From: Glebionis coronaria | Lineage: Eukaryota; Streptophyta; Magnoliopsida; Asterales; Asteraceae | NCBI GenBank assembly: GCA_025667525.1 | Contig: CM046878.1 | Location: 84,774,196-84,838,195 of the forward strand | Length of the DNA: 64,000 bases | Direction of reading: 5' to 3' | In this document: positions 60,949 to 64,000 of the stretch, one piece after another | Layout: every line of letters starts with the position of its first letter | How positions within the stretch are numbered: the first letter of the stretch is position 1 | The notes under the pieces: generated by a model | What the model was told of the DNA's origin: nothing | The model's input: only the letters and a program-made list of their open reading frames with translations | Databases searched by the model: none | Translations under genes and position numbers: made by a program

Positions 60949-61454
60949 TGTTGGGAATTATTTGTTAAGTGTCAAGTACCGTTAGTATATTCTAGGTACT
61001 GTTAGTGTTATGTAAGTACCGTTAGTGTTAACGCGATACATAGTAAGTACTGCTACTTATAAAGTAAGTACTGCTTTATTTATTAGGACGAATATATCTT
61101 TGTATAAGATATGTCATAGTTATAGTTAGAGTATATCTTATGTGATATACTTAAATAGTTAGAATGTTGATAATATATCATCTGTGATATAGTTATCTTT
61201 ATAGAATATTCTAAGGTTTCTAGGGTTCCTTACTCTATAAAAGGAACATAGGTACAATGTCTTTCATGTACCTCATACAAGTCGATTAATAAGAGAATCG
61301 AATAGTTAAAAGTAATTCTGTTCTTCTGTGCTTTATAAGTTAGATTCCACATAACTTATTTAGTGTTAGTAAGAGTGATCAAAGTGTTTTAGTTTGATTA
61401 CAAACTATTATACTAATTCTTAACTGAATATAGATCCAACCAAAGGGATCAACA
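60949..61454 (+). repeat. 5' LTR of the Sirevirus-like Copia element
   Basis: 506 bp, TGTTGGGAATTATT...GATCAACA, with a TATAAAAGG box. About 14 differences from the LTR at 28,220-28,725. Confidence 0.93.
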
Positions 61455-61530
61455 AGTGGTATCAGAGCTTGTTGAGAAACTCTGAAAAAGAAGAACACGA
61501 ACCCATACACTCCACACATACCAAATCTCA

Positions 61531-62190
61531 ATGTCTCAACCAGATGGTGATAATGCTAACTTGGATAATGTACAGATGCCTGATCCTATTCCACAAGGAC
61601 ATCCACAAGTTGTGCATCCTGCACTAGCACAAGGTGCTCAAGTCGTGAATGCTGTAGCTACCTCTACACCAACACCTTCTCATACTCTGTCTGCTGTTAA
61701 ACTCCCAGTTCTCAAAGGTGACAATTATAAGACTTGGGCTATGCAGATGGAACATTACTTGAATCACACTGATCATACTATGTGGCAAGTTATCAAGAAT
61801 GGGAACACACCAAAGAAGCTACACTGGTTGCCAGACGGTACATGCTATGATCTACCTACTGTAACTGCTGAGCAGATACAAGCAGAGATCAGAGAAAGAA
61901 AAGCCAGAACTGCTTTGGCTATGGCTCTTTTTGAAGACATTCTACCAAGCTTTCATCATTATAAAGATGCCAAAGCTATGTGGGATGCTATAAAACTTAT
62001 ATTTGGAGGCAATGACAAATCTTAGAAAATTAAGAAGATTGTTCTTAAGCAAGAATTTGATAACTTCTCAATTACCAGTATAGAGGGAATACATGGTGGA
62101 TATGGAAGGTTCAGCAAGTTGCTCATTTAGTTAGCAGTTTATAGACAAGTGATTCCTAATGAAGAAGCTAATCTAAAATTCTTAAGAAGT
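61531..62190 (+). pseudogene. Copia Gag N-terminus (UBN2-type), truncated
   Basis: MSQPDGDNANLDNVQ then KLPVLKGDNYKTWAMQMEHYL, RERKARTALAMALFEDI, FHHYKDAKAMWDAIK and FGGND, the Copia Gag fold (Retrotran_gag_2/UBN2). Stops at 62,023 and 62,128 (TAG), after which KIVLKQEFDNFSI and EANLKFLRS continue the Gag. It ends where a Copia LTR starts at 62,191 (target copy GAAGT at 62,186-62,190). The zinc knuckle and pol are missing from this piece. Confidence 0.92.
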
Positions 62191-63795
62191 TGTTAATGCA
62201 AGTAATGCCTAAAAACATTATTAGTGTTAACTAATCTTTCTTAGTTTTGATCACAACAAACCATACAACACATTTAGTGTAGAAACACAAAATGAATTAT
62301 TTAACTAACACTATCATCAAGGTAATAATCATATCACTAACCTTTCTTAATCATACTTAGTGATCATCAAAATGATTATCCTTAAAACTCACTTTTGCTA
62401 ATAAGACAAAAGACTTTTTAATAAACTTTCTTTTTTAGAAAATGTTTTATTAAAATGGAAAATGAAAATTTGAAAATGGCATATTCCAAATGCTGTTAGA
62501 ATATCATTTGAAGGGTTCAAATACCTCAGATATTCCCACCCCACTAAAAGACAAAAAACAGAGCGGAGTCTAGTGGCGGTACCTTAAGTACCTACGTTGT
62601 ACCTTAGCGATATGGTACCGCGGGGTGAGATAAGGTACCGCGCACAGTAGCCGTAATAGATCCGTTGTAACTTTGTCTCCTTTAAATAGTGGGTCAAATC
62701 TCATTTTCCAGCAAGCCTCTTGGACGTTTTTCTCAGCCCTTTTTCTATTTTCTATAGCATAATCATTAGTAAATGATCACTTAATTTGTTAAGGATGTTT
62801 ACATATGATTATCCTCTTGATCCCCTCCTTTACCATGTCCAATGAGAAGATCACTCACTCACTAGTGTAGTGATAAAGATTAATTTATGAGCTAGTCATA
62901 TTCATCATGATACCTTTGTGTTTTAGGTCAATCCAATGTATTTATGAATACTTGGACTAGTTGTGTTCATCTAAGTTATTTGTGAATACTTAGATTTGTT
63001 GTGTACATCCATTGCATATGTGTTTGCTTGGATTTGTATTGTGTAAATCCAAGCTACATGTGTGTACTTGGATAAGTCTAGTTGAGTTGTAATAGATTTG
63101 ATTAGGAGTTCTCACTAAACTATAAAGTGATGTGGTTGTGTCTTGTGAGTTCTCACTAAACTTTAACGTGATTAGTAGTTGTGTTGTGTGAAGTTCTCAC
63201 TTAGCTTCAAAGTGAAGAGTCGTGAAGATTGGTATTAGCTTTCGATTAGAACTCGACATCTAGCCTTGTGTCGTAAAATGGTGAAGTAGGCAACGTCGTG
63301 AAGATTGGTTCTACCTTAAGATTAGAACTCGACATCTAGCCTTGTGTCGTTAAATTGTGAAGAAGGCAACGTCATGTAGATTGGTCCTAGCTAAAGCTTA
63401 GGTCTCGACATTTAGCTTAGTGTCGGAAAATAATGTAAGCAACGATGTAAGGTTTTCTCCGCCGAGAAGGGAGCTTGTGGATATAGTGGAAATCTCGAGT
63501 AGGTGTACTCGAGGAGTGGAGTAGAAACGAGGATAGAGCCTCGTTGTCGAACCACTATAAATCTTGGTGTCTTCCCACTAGGTTGTCTCCTTCCTTGCTC
63601 TTTACTTATTTCATTATCATTATACTTGCTTATTATTCTTGCTAGTGCATTTCAATTGGACCTAATCATTATGCAACTTAGCTTTAAGTAAAAGATAGTT
63701 TTGATACAAACCAAATTGAAAGAAATTTTAATTTGGTCACCAATCGAAGAGAAACTATTCAACCCCCCCCCCCCCCCCCCCTTCTAGTTTCTACA
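62191..63795 (+). repeat. 5' LTR (1,605 bp) of a Copia element running off the window
   Basis: TGTTAATGCAAG...TTTCTACA, followed by primer-binding site TGGTATCAGAGC at 63,798-63,809. It contains TGGATTTGTATTGTG/TACTTGGA-type repeats (about 62,930-63,085), three 76-bp repeats (from about 63,225) and a C18 tract (about 63,764-63,781). A 62-codon frame at 63,503-63,691 is not supported. Confidence 0.88.
63225..63452. repeat. Three 76-bp tandem repeats inside the LTR
   Basis: 'AGATTGGT...CTCGACATCTAGC...TGTGTCG...GCAACG' starts at 63,225, 63,301 and 63,377; the last copy is more diverged. Confidence 0.85.
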
Positions 63796-64000
63796 ATTGG
63801 TATCAGAGCGATGGTCACTCAAGATCTTTGAAGTATATTGTACTTTAAAACTTGTATCGATCCATTGTCTCCTCAAATTAGAAGGTCCAGTTGTACTAAA
63901 GTTTCTCTTTGGTCAAAACTATGTTTTCTTTGAAAAATAGGTCTTTTAATTGATAACATTGCATCCCACTTAAGATTAGTAGCCTTTATGCATTTTAGAT
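63796..64000 (+). other. Primer-binding site and leader of the edge-truncated Copia element
   Basis: ATTGGTATCAGAGCGATGG at 63,796-63,814 is the tRNA-Met-type primer site. The remaining 190 bp is leader; no gag start is yet visible. Confidence 0.75.

Larger units (their letters stand above)
60949..62190 (+). mobile_element. 5' half of a Sirevirus-like Copia element
   Basis: 5' LTR 60,949-61,454 (506 bp), primer-binding site AGTGGTATCAGAGC (61,455-61,468), gag from 61,531. Truncated at 62,190 by insertion of another Copia LTR. Preceded by GGCTA. Same LTR family as 28,220-28,725. Confidence 0.92.

Overview
This is plant nuclear DNA, most likely from the daisy family (Asteraceae). It is AT-rich, with spliceosomal introns and densely nested LTR retrotransposons. 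The Asteraceae guess is an inference: it rests on retroelement proteins whose closest relatives, as I remember them, are common in Asteraceae genomes. These are a coiled-coil Copia Gag region and a 'longin-like' third ORF. One host gene is convincing: a 19-exon SEC31 gene (COPII coat outer layer) on the minus strand, 33.9-43.8 kb.

Left third (1-31.5 kb) is a nest of retroelements. A plus-strand Sirevirus-like Copia element (pol, a long third ORF, 3' LTR ending at 28,725) is the host of the nest. It is split by a minus-strand Ty3/Gypsy element with a 3.4-kb LTR (1-7,334) and again by a minus-strand element at 7,450-19,769 whose two LTRs do not match. Inside the latter sits a young, complete 8.75-kb non-autonomous element (9,117-17,870; TSD GGATC) that encodes only a Gag-like protein. 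After the Copia LTR comes the outer part of a Gypsy LTR (28,731-31,467), carrying a hAT-type MITE with a perfect 8-bp TSD.

Middle (31.5-54.1 kb). SEC31 runs leftward and carries a foldback MITE in one intron. Its first exon and upstream DNA are copied at 51.2-52.4 kb as a broken duplicate, and part of the upstream DNA is copied again at 53.4 kb. A very small LTR element (TRIM) and its solo LTR are embedded in these copies. At 46,291-49,316 two complete 1,503-bp TRIM elements lie head to head as an essentially perfect palindrome with a 20-bp spacer, and the whole palindrome is flanked by one TSD pair (TTATG).

Right end (54.1-64 kb) is again retroelements: a Gypsy gag fragment, the 3' half of a Copia element, an inverted partial LTR, a Gypsy gag with intron-like interruptions and its 5' LTR, the 5' half of a Sirevirus-like Copia element (LTR and gag), and a 1.6-kb Copia LTR whose body runs off the window. 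The Copia 5' LTR at 60,949 is preceded by GGCTA and the Copia 3' LTR ending at 28,725 is followed by GGCTA. The Gypsy LTR pieces flanking them look complementary, so the two ends of the window may be the two halves of one insertion, separated by a tandem duplication or an assembly join. No tRNA, rRNA or CRISPR feature was seen.
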